Notes under the pieces: model-generated
Database searches by the model: none
Told to the model about the DNA's origin: nothing
What the model saw: the letters and a program-made list of their open reading frames with translations, nothing else
Shown: positions 45,001 to 57,696 of the stretch, in pieces
Position numbering within the stretch: the first letter of the stretch is position 1
Layout of the letters: each line of letters opens with the position of its first letter
Program-made: the position numbers and the translations under genes
Origin: Monocercomonoides exilis
Lineage: Eukaryota > Preaxostyla > Oxymonadida > Polymastigidae
Assembly (NCBI GenBank): GCA_001643675.2
Contig: LSRY02000004.1
Location: forward strand, 1,349,501-1,413,500
DNA length: 64,000 nucleotides
Direction of reading: 5' to 3'

Positions 45001-48000
45001 TTCTTTCCCACACTGTCTGTTGTTCTCCCCGCCTTTTTCTCCTCCAGAGCTCACAAAGATCGTTGACGACTGATATATCGTGATGAATGGCATCAAGTCT
45101 GTGTCTTCCCTGTGATCTGTTGTGTCTGATCCTGATATCATGTGCGCCTGCCCAGAAATGCCTCTCAAATCCATCACAAATTGTGTTTCGTTGATCTGTG
45201 AAGAGATATTGTGGCAAGCAACAAAAATGTGCCTCCCAATATATGCTGTGTTCCCTTCGAACTTATCTCCCTCAAACACAAAGTCCAACGCCCCATCAAC
45301 CTCTGCCCCAACATACACACCTCCCCCATGCCCGCTAATCCCTGAGCATCCACACTGCGCCACTCTGCTCTCACTCACACGGAGCCAACCTCCAGCGCTC
45401 ATCTGCCAACACATCCCTCCTCCTTTTGTGCTTCTTCCACATTTGCACCCCTCCACTTTCGTTCCATTCACCTCTGCCCCAACACTCACCTCTCCCTCGC
45501 TCTTTACCACAACAGCATCACTCCCTTCTCCATCCACCCACCCAATGCTCGAGTTCACAATCCCAATCCCTGCCTCTCGATCTTCAATATTCCTTTGACT
45601 TTTCCTTGCTTCCATCCCAACTCTCACAAATATCATTGCTCCACTTTTCACTTTGCATCCTTCCACTTTCAGTTCTTCTACAACACATCTGCACCCACTC
45701 TCAACAACAAATATCCCATTGCATACACTTTCTCTTTCCATCTCAATGCCCTTTCCCTTCAGCTCTCCTTTTATCAGGTGGACAAAAACAATCTCTCCAA
45801 CAAATTCATTTTCTTCAATTCTCAATGCGCATCTTGTGAGTGACAGAACACCTTCATTGTTTGCTATTATTGTTGCTCTCAAACACTCTTCAGCCTTCAC
45901 AACATCAAATCGGATCACTTCAAATTCTGCATTCTTGCTGTTCACCAGTCCCGCTCCTTCCATCCTCTGTTTCACTTCAACAACAATTGTTGCTTTCGCA
46001 TCCTCCTCAATCAATGTTTCTCCATGTGCCTCTATCTTTATTCCAGACACATCAAGCTTGTCGTCCATCATCGTTTTCTTTTTGATCTCGATCATTCTCT
46101 CTTCTTCACCATCCTCAACATGCATCAACCCTTGCCACAAGCTCATGCACGGATCTTCAATGCTCCCACATCTCATCACATCATATCCATCTTCTGCAAC
46201 ATGCACGATTCTATCCTTGAACGGAATAACAAAGCGCAATAAATCAGTGTGTGCGAAAACACTGTCATTCCCCACAAATCCATTTCTGTCGTCACTCCAA
46301 TTCCCAACATCAAACAAGAACGAATTCACACTCACACAGCCGTTCAGCTTCGATGCAAATATGAACATGTTTCTTCCAACAGCTGCTTTGTTCCCTTGCA
46401 TCTCGCATCCCTCGCCAAATATGAACGGCTTCTCTGCCTCGTTTCCCTGGCAGTCCATCCACAAAAACCCTCCTTTCCCTCCTTCTCCATCGCATCTACA
46501 TGATTTCATCTTTGTATTGTTCATTCTCATCTCTTTGCCATTGTCAATCACCACCCTCATCACTCCTCCTTCTCCTGAAACTGTTCTTCCACATGCTGAA
46601 AATTTGCACCCATCAACCACAATGCTTCCCTGAATAGAAAACCCTGTCTCTGCCATTTCAATCATTGACATCTCACATTCTCTCAGCCTCGCAATTCCAC
46701 CCTCTACAACCATTATTGCATATTTCCTCTCCCCAGTTCCATCTCCCACAAATGTGCATTTCTCAATCTCGACTTCAGCATTTTCTTCACCTTCTGCTGT
46801 TGATCTCGATAGAATCACAGCATTTATATCATGCACAAACTCGATTGGCAGCCCTATCTCCATCCCTCTCATCAGCATGCTTGCTGTGTTTCCAAGAACA
46901 GAACTGCCTTCTTCTCGCTCAATCATCGATTTCACTGTCAGTCTCGCACTTTCCGCTCCTTCATTCTTCACAATTTCATATGTGCTCATATCGTACATGT
47001 CTTCTATCTCAACAATTCCACTCACCTTCAGCGTCTTCTTCCCTTCCCATTGTTCTGCATTCTTGTATCCTCTCAAAAGTGTCTTGCACGGATACTCTCC
47101 ACTTCCACATCCAATTACATCAACACCAGTTCTGCTCACATCCACCACACCTCCCACATATTCCTTCAGAAACAAATCCAACGAAACAGCTCTTTCTTTG
47201 AAATATCCTTTGTCAATCCCTTCCATTCCGATACTCTCCCCTTCTCTCCCTCTGATATCCACAAATTTCTCCTTCACAACTCCCACAACCAGATCGTCAC
47301 ACTCCACAAAAACATCCTTCCCTTCTGCTGCACTGTTCCCTCCAAACTCAATATCATTCAGCGCATAGTCGATATTCGATCCTGCACATCCATAAAGAAA
47401 TATCCCTCCTCCTCTTTCTTGTGCAGAACATCCATTCACTTTCCATCCATCCAATTTAAACACTGATGCAACACTAAGCTCCGACCTTATCCCACCTCCA
47501 CCACTCTGTTCTTTACCCACAGAACATCCACTCATTGTGCAATTCCTCCCTTCCATTGTTATCCCATTTCCTCCTCCAAACGCAAAGCATCCCCCATCCC
47601 CTGTCCTTCGTTTCATCCCAACAACACTCACATTCTCCATCTCCACGTTCCAGCTTCCGCTCCATGTCCCAAATCCACTTTCGCATCCTTCCTTTCCCTC
47701 GAACTCACAATTGTGAATATGACTCTTTCCACTTGACGATACAACCACAATTCCATCAACTCCTGTTGATCCAACGCCCTTGCATATAATTCCGTCCATC
47801 TCCAACTCTCCTTCTCCTTTTACCGACAGCATCCTATTTCTACCAAAGATCACATGCTTTCCCTCCACTATTTCGCAATTCCTCATCACCAGTTTTCCTC
47901 CAGTCACTCGAACATATTCATAATCCACAGCAGTCACACCTTCCATCATCTTCATTTTGTTATTTTCCATTGTCAGCGTCTTGTCCATCACCTCAACAAA

Positions 48001-51000
48001 TGCCTCTCTTCCACAGAGTGACTCCTTCAGAACCAGTGCCATCTTCAAAATTTGAGTATCAGCTGAAAGCATGAGAAGTGCATCCTGTTGTTTTTCGATG
48101 TCTGAACCAACAACAATTTCACTCCACTCATTCACTGTGTCAAGTACAAAACTACCACCAACGATAACTGCCTCCTCATCGAGCTTATATCCTTCTCTCA
48201 TCCGAATTCTGTGCTCTTCTACTGATCCAACTGCATCAATCGCTCCTTGGATTGTCCGACATGCAAACATTTCACTTCCACACCTGCTGAAATCATGCAC
48301 ACCTTCTTCGCTTCCCACAATTGTTGGCACACTCACTTCTCTCAGATACACCACGAGAGCTATCACCAGCTTTTCATTTGCCGTGCTCCTCTCAAACCCA
48401 CTCAGCTCATTATACACATCCATATTCGGCTGAAGCCCAAGTGTTGTTGTGTTAATCACCTTCTGTAAATCATCTGCACTCACAAACATGTTCTTCCCAA
48501 TCCTTGCCTCACAATTCGAAAATCCAACATTTTTCACCACAAAGTCTCTCATCCCCTCGCAGACATATAAATACACTCCTCCTCCATATCCTCCTCCACT
48601 ATTCCCTCTTGTTTCTGATCCTCCTGCACTGCATGACTCAAACATCGTCTTCTCATCAGAACTAGTCATGTTCCCAATCCCCACCCTGCTTCCCATCTTC
48701 ATCTCTAGCCACAATGCCCCACCGTTCCCACTCAAACATCTGCAGCCTTCAAATGAAATACCGTTCAGCTCCATTTCCTTTCCATCCTCCACAACTCCAC
48801 AAAACACACTCCCATCTCCTTCACTTCGTTCAATCCCCAAAAACATGCTCGCTTCAATTCTTGCAGTTCCAGCTGCACCAATTCTCACCATCTCCTGTTT
48901 GCTCTTCATCCATTTCATCGTAACATTGTTGCATGTCAACTCTCCATCACCAATCTCAATAACACTTTTCTCAAACACTTCTGCTTGCTCATCCCCTTCT
49001 GTGCTCCTTTCACTCTTCAATACTGCATCTCGAAGCTCTGCGACTCCTGCTCTCCCTTCAATCTTGAGCAGATGCGATCCTTTCCACAATCCAGAATTGT
49101 GAACCAGACATATCTTCACTATGACCAGCTTTCCACTTGTGATCTTCATCCCAGCACCTCCCTCAGCTCTTAGCTCCATGCTCGTCGATCTTGCCCCGCA
49201 GCCTTCAAATTTCATCCCTATTGCATTCACTTCCAGCGTAGCGTCACCATATATCCCTTCTCCGAGCACAAACTCTTGCATTTCTTTCCTCACATCAGAC
49301 ATCCACAGTGAATGGTTCAAAGTTTTGCATGGTCTTGCAGTTGTTCCGCATATCCACTCGTCTTTTCCATTCCCACAGTCTGCATGTACTTTTTCAACAA
49401 ATAAAGGAATCCAGTCATCACTCGCTGAACCTCCTTCAATCACAACTCTCCTTCCAGTCAAATTCGACGAAAGTGAACGGCACCCCACAAAGCAATCGGA
49501 GTTTATCACATTATTATACTGAGATGATGCATAGAAATCGTGATCTTCTTTGGCTGTATTGTTATCAAACAAACAGAAATTCATGCTAAATGCTGATGGA
49601 GAATTCAATTGGTATATCGTGCATACAAATCCTCCCCCTTTTGCCTGATATGCAGTGTTATTTTTGAAAAGGCAATTCGTGATTGTTACTTGATTTGAGC
49701 CCTGATCTTGTAAAGCTCCTCCTTTAACAGTTCCTCTTGTTGTTCCATTCACAAAACAGCACAACTCAAAAAGCGATGACTCACCATTTCTGAAATGGAC
49801 ACAATTTCCTCCATTGGCATCCCAACATGATGAAAAGTTTAACCCAACATACGTTCCAAGGGCAGCATTTATTAATGCTGTTCCTCCAGTGAATCCGTTC
49901 GACCAACAGAAAGAAAACGTGCAGTTTGTGACATTATGAGTCCCTTTATACAAACGCATTGCACCATCTGCTACTGAACCCCAACACATCTAATAATGTT
50001 TAAAGAATGTCACAAAAAAATAAATATGAAAGAGTGCTTCAAAACCAATAAAGAAAGAGCACACCAGAAAATCACATCTTGTAATTGTTGCTGATCCGAG
50101 TGAAACGTGATCAATTGCTCCACCATTGCTTCCAGTCAAATTCGTGAAAATACAATCAACAAATTCAGTATCTCCTTCTTTTGTCTCATATCTTTTCGTT
50201 ATTTCTGTTTTTGAGCTTTTCTCAAATGTGCTGTTAAATGACTCAAACATTCCGCTCTGCATCGTCAATCCTTCAAATATGCTTCCATAATATGCATTGT
50301 CCACAGAAGAAAACTTGCTGTTCCTTACCAAGTATTCTCCTCCAAGGATGTTTTCTTTCAGGCTTTGTGGACAAATATTTTGTTCAGCATTTGAATGTGA
50401 TATATTCTCAAATGTGCATCCACTCACAAGCACACCCTGTGAATCAGAACTTCCAACAAAAGGTTCAGTTCCATCAACGCAGAATGAGAAGAAATGACAG
50501 AAACTCAATTCCAAAAAGGAAAAGCCTTCAAAACAGTTTTTTGTTCTCCTATCATGCTGGAGGCTAGGTACAAAAGCATTCAATTTCTCAGGGGCAAGTG
50601 TAACATTCGAAAAAACAGTTCTTCCTCCAAAACTCTCCACAATCCATTTCCCTTGACTTTTTTCAATGGAAATTCGACAATCTTCAATTCTGGCACTTGA
50701 GAGCGAATCAATCAGAAACAAACTATTTCTGTTTGATGGGAAAAGATTCATCGCTCGAAATTCTATCGATGAGTTCTTTTCTTCAAAACTTCCATAAATG
50801 AAACTTCTTTCTTTTTTTAACTTCTCATTTTCAATACATTCTTTTTTATTCTTTGCTTTTATCTTCAAATTTGATTGAGAAAAGTCTTCAAAGCTCTGCA
50901 AGAAAGTCGAAAAAGTGTCTTTTGTATATTGTTGTTCTTTCAGATGTATTTGATTCAGCTGTCCAAATGAATAAGTACTTTCTTCATTTGCATCAGTGAA

Positions 51001-51048
51001 TAAACCATATATGCCCTCAAAAAAGTATATAAGCATAATCTTCAGCAT
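42076..51048 (-). CDS. Giant beta-helix transmembrane protein with degenerate kinase tail
   Basis: Exons 51048-50065 and 49989-42076, about 2,965 residues. The 75-nt intron (50064-49990) keeps frame but ends in a stop, so it splits the open frame. The start at 51048 gives a short hydrophobic leader (MLKIMLIYFFEGIYGLF). The ectodomain has about five modules of 310-390 residues. Each is introduced by a Cys-paired motif (CGTTARPCKTL, CGSEMFACRTI, CGSGEYPCKTL, CGSIEDPCMSL, CGKEDKCCETL). Each contains GGG or GNGGAL rungs and closes with GKNMFV/GKDVFV/GRHIFV. One transmembrane helix lies at about 2532-2555. The cytoplasmic tail is acidic, then holds a kinase C-lobe remnant: RWKAPELL (about 2836), SVAFSIGMMLWECLTLKIPF and NDRPTLNDLKK. 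No VAIK, HRD or DFG is seen. It is probably a surface receptor or adhesin. The stop codon overlaps a GTAAGT donor-like site, so a further short 3' exon cannot be excluded. Confidence 0.9.
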
Positions 51049-51112
51049 GCAGGAAAAAATTAATATCAATTATATTTTAATTGTGGTTTCCAATAAATGA
51101 TTATGCTTTGAA

Positions 51113-51294
51113 ATGGGACAAAATATTTTGATTTGTGAATTTTGTTCCACTTAATATTATCTAAAAATTTTCTCAATTTTTAAGTTTTTTTGTATTTTTT
51201 GAATAGTTATTGAAGACTTATTATAATGTGAAGGTGGGAATAGTTTGGAATAAATCTCAGTTATTTTCATAATTGCAAAAATTTTGCCCCATAT
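51113..51294 (-). repeat. 182-bp inverted-repeat-ended element 64 bp upstream of the giant beta-helix gene
   Basis: On the minus strand it reads ATATGGGGCAAAATTTTT at the start and TTTTGTCCCAT at the end, with inner TTCCA/TGGAACAAAA matches. The body aligns with the element at 24641-24826, including the block ATTATAATAAGTCTT. Orientation and distance to the start codon are nearly the same for both genes. Confidence 0.7.
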
Positions 51295-51300
51295 GAAAGA

Positions 51301-51794
51301 TTCAAACACTTAACACAAAATGAACTTCACCAAAAAGAAACTCCAACTCAGAATTAGCGTTTCGATTTTGAATATGGTTTTTTCAATTTCTGAAAAGTGT
51401 TAATTTGAAACTTCGAAAAAATTATTTTTCTTTCTTTCTTTCTTTTTTTTTTTTCATCGACCTACAATTGAACAATTCATTGAAATGTTCTAATCTTCTT
51501 TATTTGTTTAAAAATAATTATTCAAATTTTCATTCTTCAATGAATATATTTGTTTGTTTCATTGCAGCAATAATTACATGAACTTCAATTTTTCTTTATT
51601 CACTTGGAATGTTGAAAATGATAAAAATAACTGATACTCATAAAGTTTCAATATACCAATGCTTGCGGTCTCATCCTTGATTTTCTAGAATAATTCCTTC
51701 TTAAGCCTTCATCTCTCGTTATCATTGTTCCGATCAAAAAACTATGTCAGTATGGCTATTTTGATCAGAATTTCTAAAAAAGCAGTTCTTATCA
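51301..51794. other. AT-rich intergenic region upstream of ARPC1
   Basis: AT-rich with a CTTT/T run near 51430-51455. It contains the ARPC1 promoter; no gene seen. Confidence 0.55.
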
Positions 51795-53082
51795 ATGCAA
51801 GCAAAAGTCATTACCAGTCATTGCTGGAACGGTGATAGAACAAGTTTGTAGTACATCATGCACCTGTTTTATGTGAAAATCATTTGGTTATTGCTTTTGA
51901 TCCTTTGCTCTTTTTTGATAGAAATTGCCATTGTTCCAAACAGCAACATTGTTGAAATCTATAAAGTCGATGGATTTGATCCAAAAGACTGGAAGCTGGA
52001 AACACGTTTTCGCCCTGAGCATGCGCAGCTAATTACCTGCATCGATTGGGTTTGCAAAAATTGTGTTTTTGAAAATACTTTTTATTTAACAACTTCACAT
52101 TACACAGGCTCCAAAATCAAATAGGATTTTGACATGCTCACAAGACAGAAATGCGTATGTTTGGTCTCCTCCAACTGATCCATCTGGAGAATGGACACCA
52201 GAAATTGTTCTTCTTCGTTTTGAAAGAGCAGCGACTTGCTGCTGCTGGTGCCCTTCTGAAACTAAATTTGCTGTTGGTGGCTCGCAAAAGCATATTTCGT
52301 GCTGCTTTTATGATGAAAAGAACGATTTTTGGGTTAGCAAGCGTTTAACACGTCACAATTCGGCTGTTATGTCTCTTGCTTGGCATCCATCATCAATAAT
52401 ACTTGCGTCATCTGGCTGCGATTTCAAATCATATGTTCATTCAGCATTATTAGAGTCCGCTGGAGATAAAAGAAAAGCAACGTTAGATCATTTTGGTCTT
52501 GTTAAAGGATGCAGCCACGGAACAACAATTCACACAGAGACAACCACTGGTTCATGGGTATCGCTCGTGTTCTGGTCGCCTGACGGACTTCGTTTAGCAA
52601 TGTGTCCACGTAACTCAACTCTTCAAATTCTTCATTTTGATGCAAGCGCTCCGGAAGAGGTGCAACCCAAGAAATATGTTGTTCTATTGAGATCTTTACC
52701 ATTCACATGTGGTGTGTTTATCGACAACGACCACATTGTAGCAGCCGGATATGACGCCCAGCCATCGCTCCTTTCCTTCAACAAAGAGAAGGACGATTGG
52801 GAGTTCGAGCGCTTTTTGGTTGCTGAGGAGGCGTCTTTGGGAAAAGCCAGCGAAGCCCCGAAGTCAGGCGCTCTGGCAGCTATGGCGAGATTCCAGGCTA
52901 AAACGATGACCGGGCAGACTGAAGCAAGCTCTTCATCTTCCTCTTCCTCTGACAAGCCTGTTGACGGACACACAAACTCAACAACTGCGCTGAAAATTGC
53001 TAAGACCACTCCGGACGGGAGAGTCACTCACGTGTCATCATCTGGCTTGGATGGAAAATTGCTGATCTGGAAAGTCGAGTAA
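51795..53082 (+). CDS. ARPC1: Arp2/3 complex subunit 1 (ARPC1, WD40)
   Basis: Exons 51795-51843, 51922-52049, 52108-53082, about 383 residues (family about 370). The tiny first exon encodes MQAKVITSHCWNGDRT, matching the conserved ARPC1 start with its HxWNxDRT motif, and decides the start codon. Splicing then gives IAIVPNSNIVEIY and [23 protein letters not shown] (the last from about residue 56). WD40 repeats follow: ETKFAVGGSQKHISCCFYDE, LAWHPSSIILASSGCDFK and the final blade SSGLDGKLLIWKVE. A Ser-rich insert lies before the last blade, where ARPC1 carries its Arp2/3-binding loop. The subunit builds the Arp2/3 complex that nucleates branched actin. GC content rises toward the 3' end. Confidence 0.95.
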
Positions 53083-54102
53083 ATTACAACGTCTATCTTC
53101 ATTTTCTATTTGGAAACTTCGACTTAAAGTAAATCAAACCTTTTTTTTTTTAAAAAAAACAAACGATTTTCTGAAATTATTCAATCGCCAATTGTTGTTA
53201 ATCTATCTTTTTTTCTTTTATTTGAGAGAGACATATCATTTCTAGGTGTATTTACAAACACAGCTTTTCTAAACATGATTTCTTAAAATAAAATTTTTAA
53301 AACTTTGGAAGCGTTAAATTCATCTGCACGAATGAAAATGATAAAAAGTCTTGAAACTCAAGAAACAATGAACCTATGGTGTTGGATGTTTCTCATTTAA
53401 CATTAAAAGCAGATATCGAATGGATTTAAAATGAACAAATTCTTCAATGAGTTTTGAATCTGTTTTCCAAAAATGCACTTTTGGAAAATAATTCTTTAAT
53501 GTGCAAAAACAACTTTGTGAGTTGAATTGGAGAATCAATTTTCTGTTTTTCAATATAAAATAAAAAGTTGAAAGATTTGACAATATTAAAGTCACACAGT
53601 TTGCATTGAATGAAAGTTTCACAATGCTTGAGTCATTTAGATTTCTAATTCACAATCATTTTCATCAACAGGAAACTTTTAAAACAAAAAAATCAAACAT
53701 CAGTTTATTGTTCTTATTATTCAGAAACAAATAAGGAATTATTGAAGAGAATAAATATTATAGCAATTCCAATTAATGATGATTACCACCAATAACATTC
53801 ACGAAAATTTCAAACATAAAAAAATAAATGGCAAAGATAACTATTGGAACATAAAAATTATACATAATTTTTTTCATCACCGATGCTAATTTTCAACAAT
53901 GTTCAATTATTAAACTAAAAACTGAAAATGCCAAAAATTAAGACAAAACATAAGTTTTTTCCTCTTTCTCTTCACATTCCCCTTTCCCCTCCCCTCTGAT
54001 CCAATTATAAATACTACGAAAGTATCAATAGCAACAACAACAACAAATGCAAAAACTTATTAATTTATCAATAAATGAAAAAGAAAAGAAAAGAATTCAC
54101 TG
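53083..54102. other. Convergent intergenic region
   Basis: Lies between the 3' ends of ARPC1 (plus) and the CTD-type phosphatase (minus). AT-rich, with short CAA repeats near 54030. The open frame at 53374-53622 has no family features. No gene supported. Confidence 0.6.
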
Positions 54103-57100
54103 TCATTTTGTAAACGAAGTTCTCTTTCGCTTCCCAGCAGACAACGGATGTTGTGGATGTGCTGCTGTGTGTGATGCAGAGTTTGATTGAGGGCTCGCAG
54201 GAGGAGTGGAAAACGAGACAACAGATGAGCGTGAGGTGGATGACTGCGATGTGGCTGATGTGATTGAGAGTGCTGATGTGATTGAAGGTGCTGAGGTGAC
54301 AGGTGGATTGGATGTGCTTGGGGTGCGTGAGGAGGAAGAGGAAGAAGAAGAAGAAGAAGGATATGAAGAAGAATACGAAGAAGAGGATGAAGAAGATGAT
54401 AAAGAGGTTGGTGCTGTTATCTGAAGTGAGCAGGATGAGGAAGGAGAAGGAGGCGGAGAAGGAACATTCAAAGTGGTAGTGGAAGCAGCAGAAGTCACTG
54501 CAATAGCAATAGGAGCGTATGAACGTGATGATGATGATGATGATGATGATGATCCATTGTGGCTGTTGCAAAGTGAATTTCTCATGTAGTCTTTCGCTTC
54601 ATTTGCTGAATAAAACACGCAAGACGAAGGAAAGCTCGATGCAGAAGGAGGCAGTGGTGGATGAGGATATGATGAATCGTCAAATGATGATCCACAACCA
54701 CCACCTCCTCTTCTTCCTCCTCTTCTTCTTCCTCCTCCTCTTCCTCCGCTGCTGTTATTGCTTCCATCGTTATCATCATCATCTTCTTCATCATCCTCCT
54801 CATCATCATCAATCGATATCGTCAGCGGATTCAGGCGTGGCATCGCACGTCGTGTCTGTGATGTGCTGTTTGTCTGCGCAGCATCTGCATTGAGTGAAGA
54901 AGAGCCAGTTGGATTCAGCGCAACTGATGCTGATGCTGCTGCTGATGCTGCTGTCTGTGAAGACTCGCTGCACAAGTTCGCCAGAGCAAGAGGAGGAACA
55001 GTGGCAGAGACAGAACTGCGCCGCCGGGGCTTATCTCTGGAATTGCAAAGAGGATATGAAGAAGAAGAAGAAGAAGATGATGATGATGATGAGGAAGTAG
55101 AGGAAGAGGAAGAAGACGAAGGAGAAGTGGGTGTAACAGGCGGGCGCTTCGGATAGCGCATGCTCTCAGTGCGCCGCAGCGCTGCTTTTGGTGCAGTTTT
55201 ATCGGATTTATCAGCTTTCTCAGTTTTGCTTGTTTTGCTCTTCGGAAGCACTGCACATGATGCATTTGAAGATAGTTTTCTCTTGGCTGACGATGGATGA
55301 ACTTTGCCTCTGGTTGGCTGGTGCATCCGTGCAGCTGTCTGGGCACGTGGAGAAGGAGCAGCAGAAGCAGAAGCAGAGGAAGAGGAAGATGTTGTGAAGT
55401 TGCCTTCTTTGTTAGTTCGTGAAGTTAAGTTATTGTTATCACTATCGATATCATTCTCGTTCTCCTTGTTGTAATTGCCTCTTTTCTTCATCTTCTTCCG
55501 CATTCTGCCTTGTGGAGCGTGTGTCGATTCAGATGTAATGTTTGATGGAGTCGTTGAAAGCGAAGGGGTCGAAGGAAGCGACGAAGAAGAGACAGACAAA
55601 GATGACCGTATCCCTTCATACTCCTCTTCTTCTGACTCATTCTCTTCGTCGCCATATTCGTACGTGCGCTCTGTATTCTGCCTGGTGCGCCTGTCAGTCT
55701 CCAGCATCTTCCCGTTCTCTTCGTCTGACTCGAGGCAATTGCCATCGTTTCCATTGTCGTCTTCGTCGTCTTCGTCATCTTCGTTACCTTCGTCCTCTCC
55801 ACCCAGCCGGCTCCGCTGCGTCAGATCCTCGTCATTCAGATTCAAAGAGCGCACAACAGATATCTGCGATGCATGGGGAGATGGCAGCTCGCTAACTTGT
55901 GTCATTATCGAAGACGGATCAAACCCAACAAGACCTGAAGAGTTGTTCTGTGAATATGGCGTTTGAACAGAATTTCGCATGGCTTCTGCTTTTGCATATC
56001 CTTCAAACCTTTCTTCGTTTCCGTCTCCATTTCCATCTCCCCCACCTCCTTCCTCTTCCTCTCCTTCCTCGCAATACTGCTGCCCTGCATCGCCGCACTC
56101 CTGCCCTCCATTCTCTTCTTCTTCTTCTTCTTCTTCTTCTTCTGTCCCCCACTCCCCGTTCTTCTCCATCTCCATCTGCATCTGCTCGTCCATCAGGCGC
56201 TCCTCCTCGATCTGCTGCATCAGCTGCTGGTAGTGTTCTCTGGGTGTGGTGTAATACAGTAGCACCTGCTCCTGCGAGCAGACTCCGTTCATCACAAGCA
56301 TCTGCTGCGTCTGGAAGGAGAGAAGCTCTGTGAGAAAAGGGTGGTGCATCGGATAATCTGACGGGATGTATGGAATTGGCTGTGGGTCGTCGGGGTTGTC
56401 GGACGGAGGGAAGTACTCGGGAAGCTCAATTGGCCGCCAGGTTGGGTCGACCCAGGTTGTTTGATCTTGAGTGAATGAAGTGCAGAAAAAATTGTTAGTT
56501 ATTTTTTTAATGAGTTGATGAAAGAAATTGAAGAAAAAACAATTAGCTTTTTGGAATATGAAAACAGATAAAAAATAGATACCCGCCAAAAACTCTTCAA
56601 CTCCTTCTGCCTCTGCCATTCGTTCAAGAAGAGGAATCAACGAAGTCAAATCTCGATCTCTCTCATCATTGAACCATGCACCAATTCCGATTGTATTTTG
56701 GGGCTGGAACAACCCACATGTTAAATTGTTGTCAATGAGGCAAACACTGTGAATGGGCCTGCCCAAGCGTGATAAATCTTTAACATATGTGTCATTGTAA
56801 AAAACGCAATCGTCTCGAAACAACCGGTGTTTTACAACATGAGATCGATCAAGAAGATCAATGAGCGGAGATGCGTAATCAGAAACAGAAGCTGTAAAGC
56901 AAACAATCTCATACAACATCCCCATTCGTTGAAGAAAAAGATCAACACCAGGTCGTTTAGCAACATAAATCAACAGTGTCGATCCTTGAACTTCAACGGG
57001 TATAACATAATCAGCACGCGGGATTGGCTTTATGAAAATAAAAATTAATGTTTTGATAGAAAATATATCTCAGAATACCTTAAACGAACTGTGAACTAAT

Positions 57101-57454
57101 GTTTCATCCAGATCCAACACGAGACATTTCTTTGCAGCATCTTCTGGTAAAGGAGGAGGAATGATAAAATGATATTGCGGATTCTCAATTTCATGTACAG
57201 AAGCAGGAGGCGTTTTTTCGATTTGTGATTGTTCCTGCAAATTTGAAGCTGGTTTCTTTGGCTTCAACGAAAAAAGGCAAATACGTAATAAACAATATAT
57301 GAAAAATGTATGATAATGATAAAATTTATCTCAACATTTGAAAATAACCAAAATAAATAGATAAAACCATTGGTGAAATTTCTGGGTCAGGATTTGGAGG
57401 AAGCGGCTCGGAAACTTGCTGGGATATATCATTTTGTGAAGTGCATAATCCCAT
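54103..57454 (-). CDS. SCP/NIF-type CTD phosphatase with a very long low-complexity tail
   Basis: Exons 57454-57368, 57261-57079, 57027-56583, 56465-54103, about 1,025 residues. The first exon encodes MGLCTSQND, a possible N-myristoylation site with a Cys nearby. The HAD/NIF domain (about 70-240) has the catalytic DLDET (Asp79, Asp81) followed by [19 protein letters not shown]. Further family motifs are [38 protein letters not shown] and IDNN. These are diagnostic of small CTD phosphatases (SCP/dullard type), which remove phosphate from Ser in RNA polymerase II CTD or other substrates. The 117-nt intron 56582-56466 is in frame and stop-free. The 786-residue tail, absent from typical 260-300-residue SCPs, is acidic, then Ser-, Ala- and Asn-rich, with basic patches and a KRKRTSFTK end that could be a nuclear signal. 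Confidence 0.9.
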
Positions 57455-57696
57455 GTCAACTTTTGAAGCACGTCGTTTTTCAGTGTTTAAGAAAAAGAAA
57501 AAACAAAGCGATCGTATCCATTATGTAATAAATTAAAATAAAATATCAATTTCACCAATATTTGTCAAAAAATCATTTAACAAAACGTGCAAAACAACAA
57601 CAATAACAAAATAAGCACAATCAGCAGCTCCAATGAAGTGACTATAAGTACGATAAGAGAGAAAAAAAATATGAAGTGAAGAAAAAGATATGATGA

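Noticed and set aside
43000-49600. Plus-strand open frames up to about 326 residues rich in Ser, His and Pro
   Set aside because: Antisense shadows of the 42076-51048 gene; their residues mirror its Glu/Gly/Val codons.
56400-56480. WW domain after the SCP phosphatase domain (TTWVDPTW)
   Set aside because: Only the last strand resembles a WW domain; the first Trp and the central aromatic block are missing.
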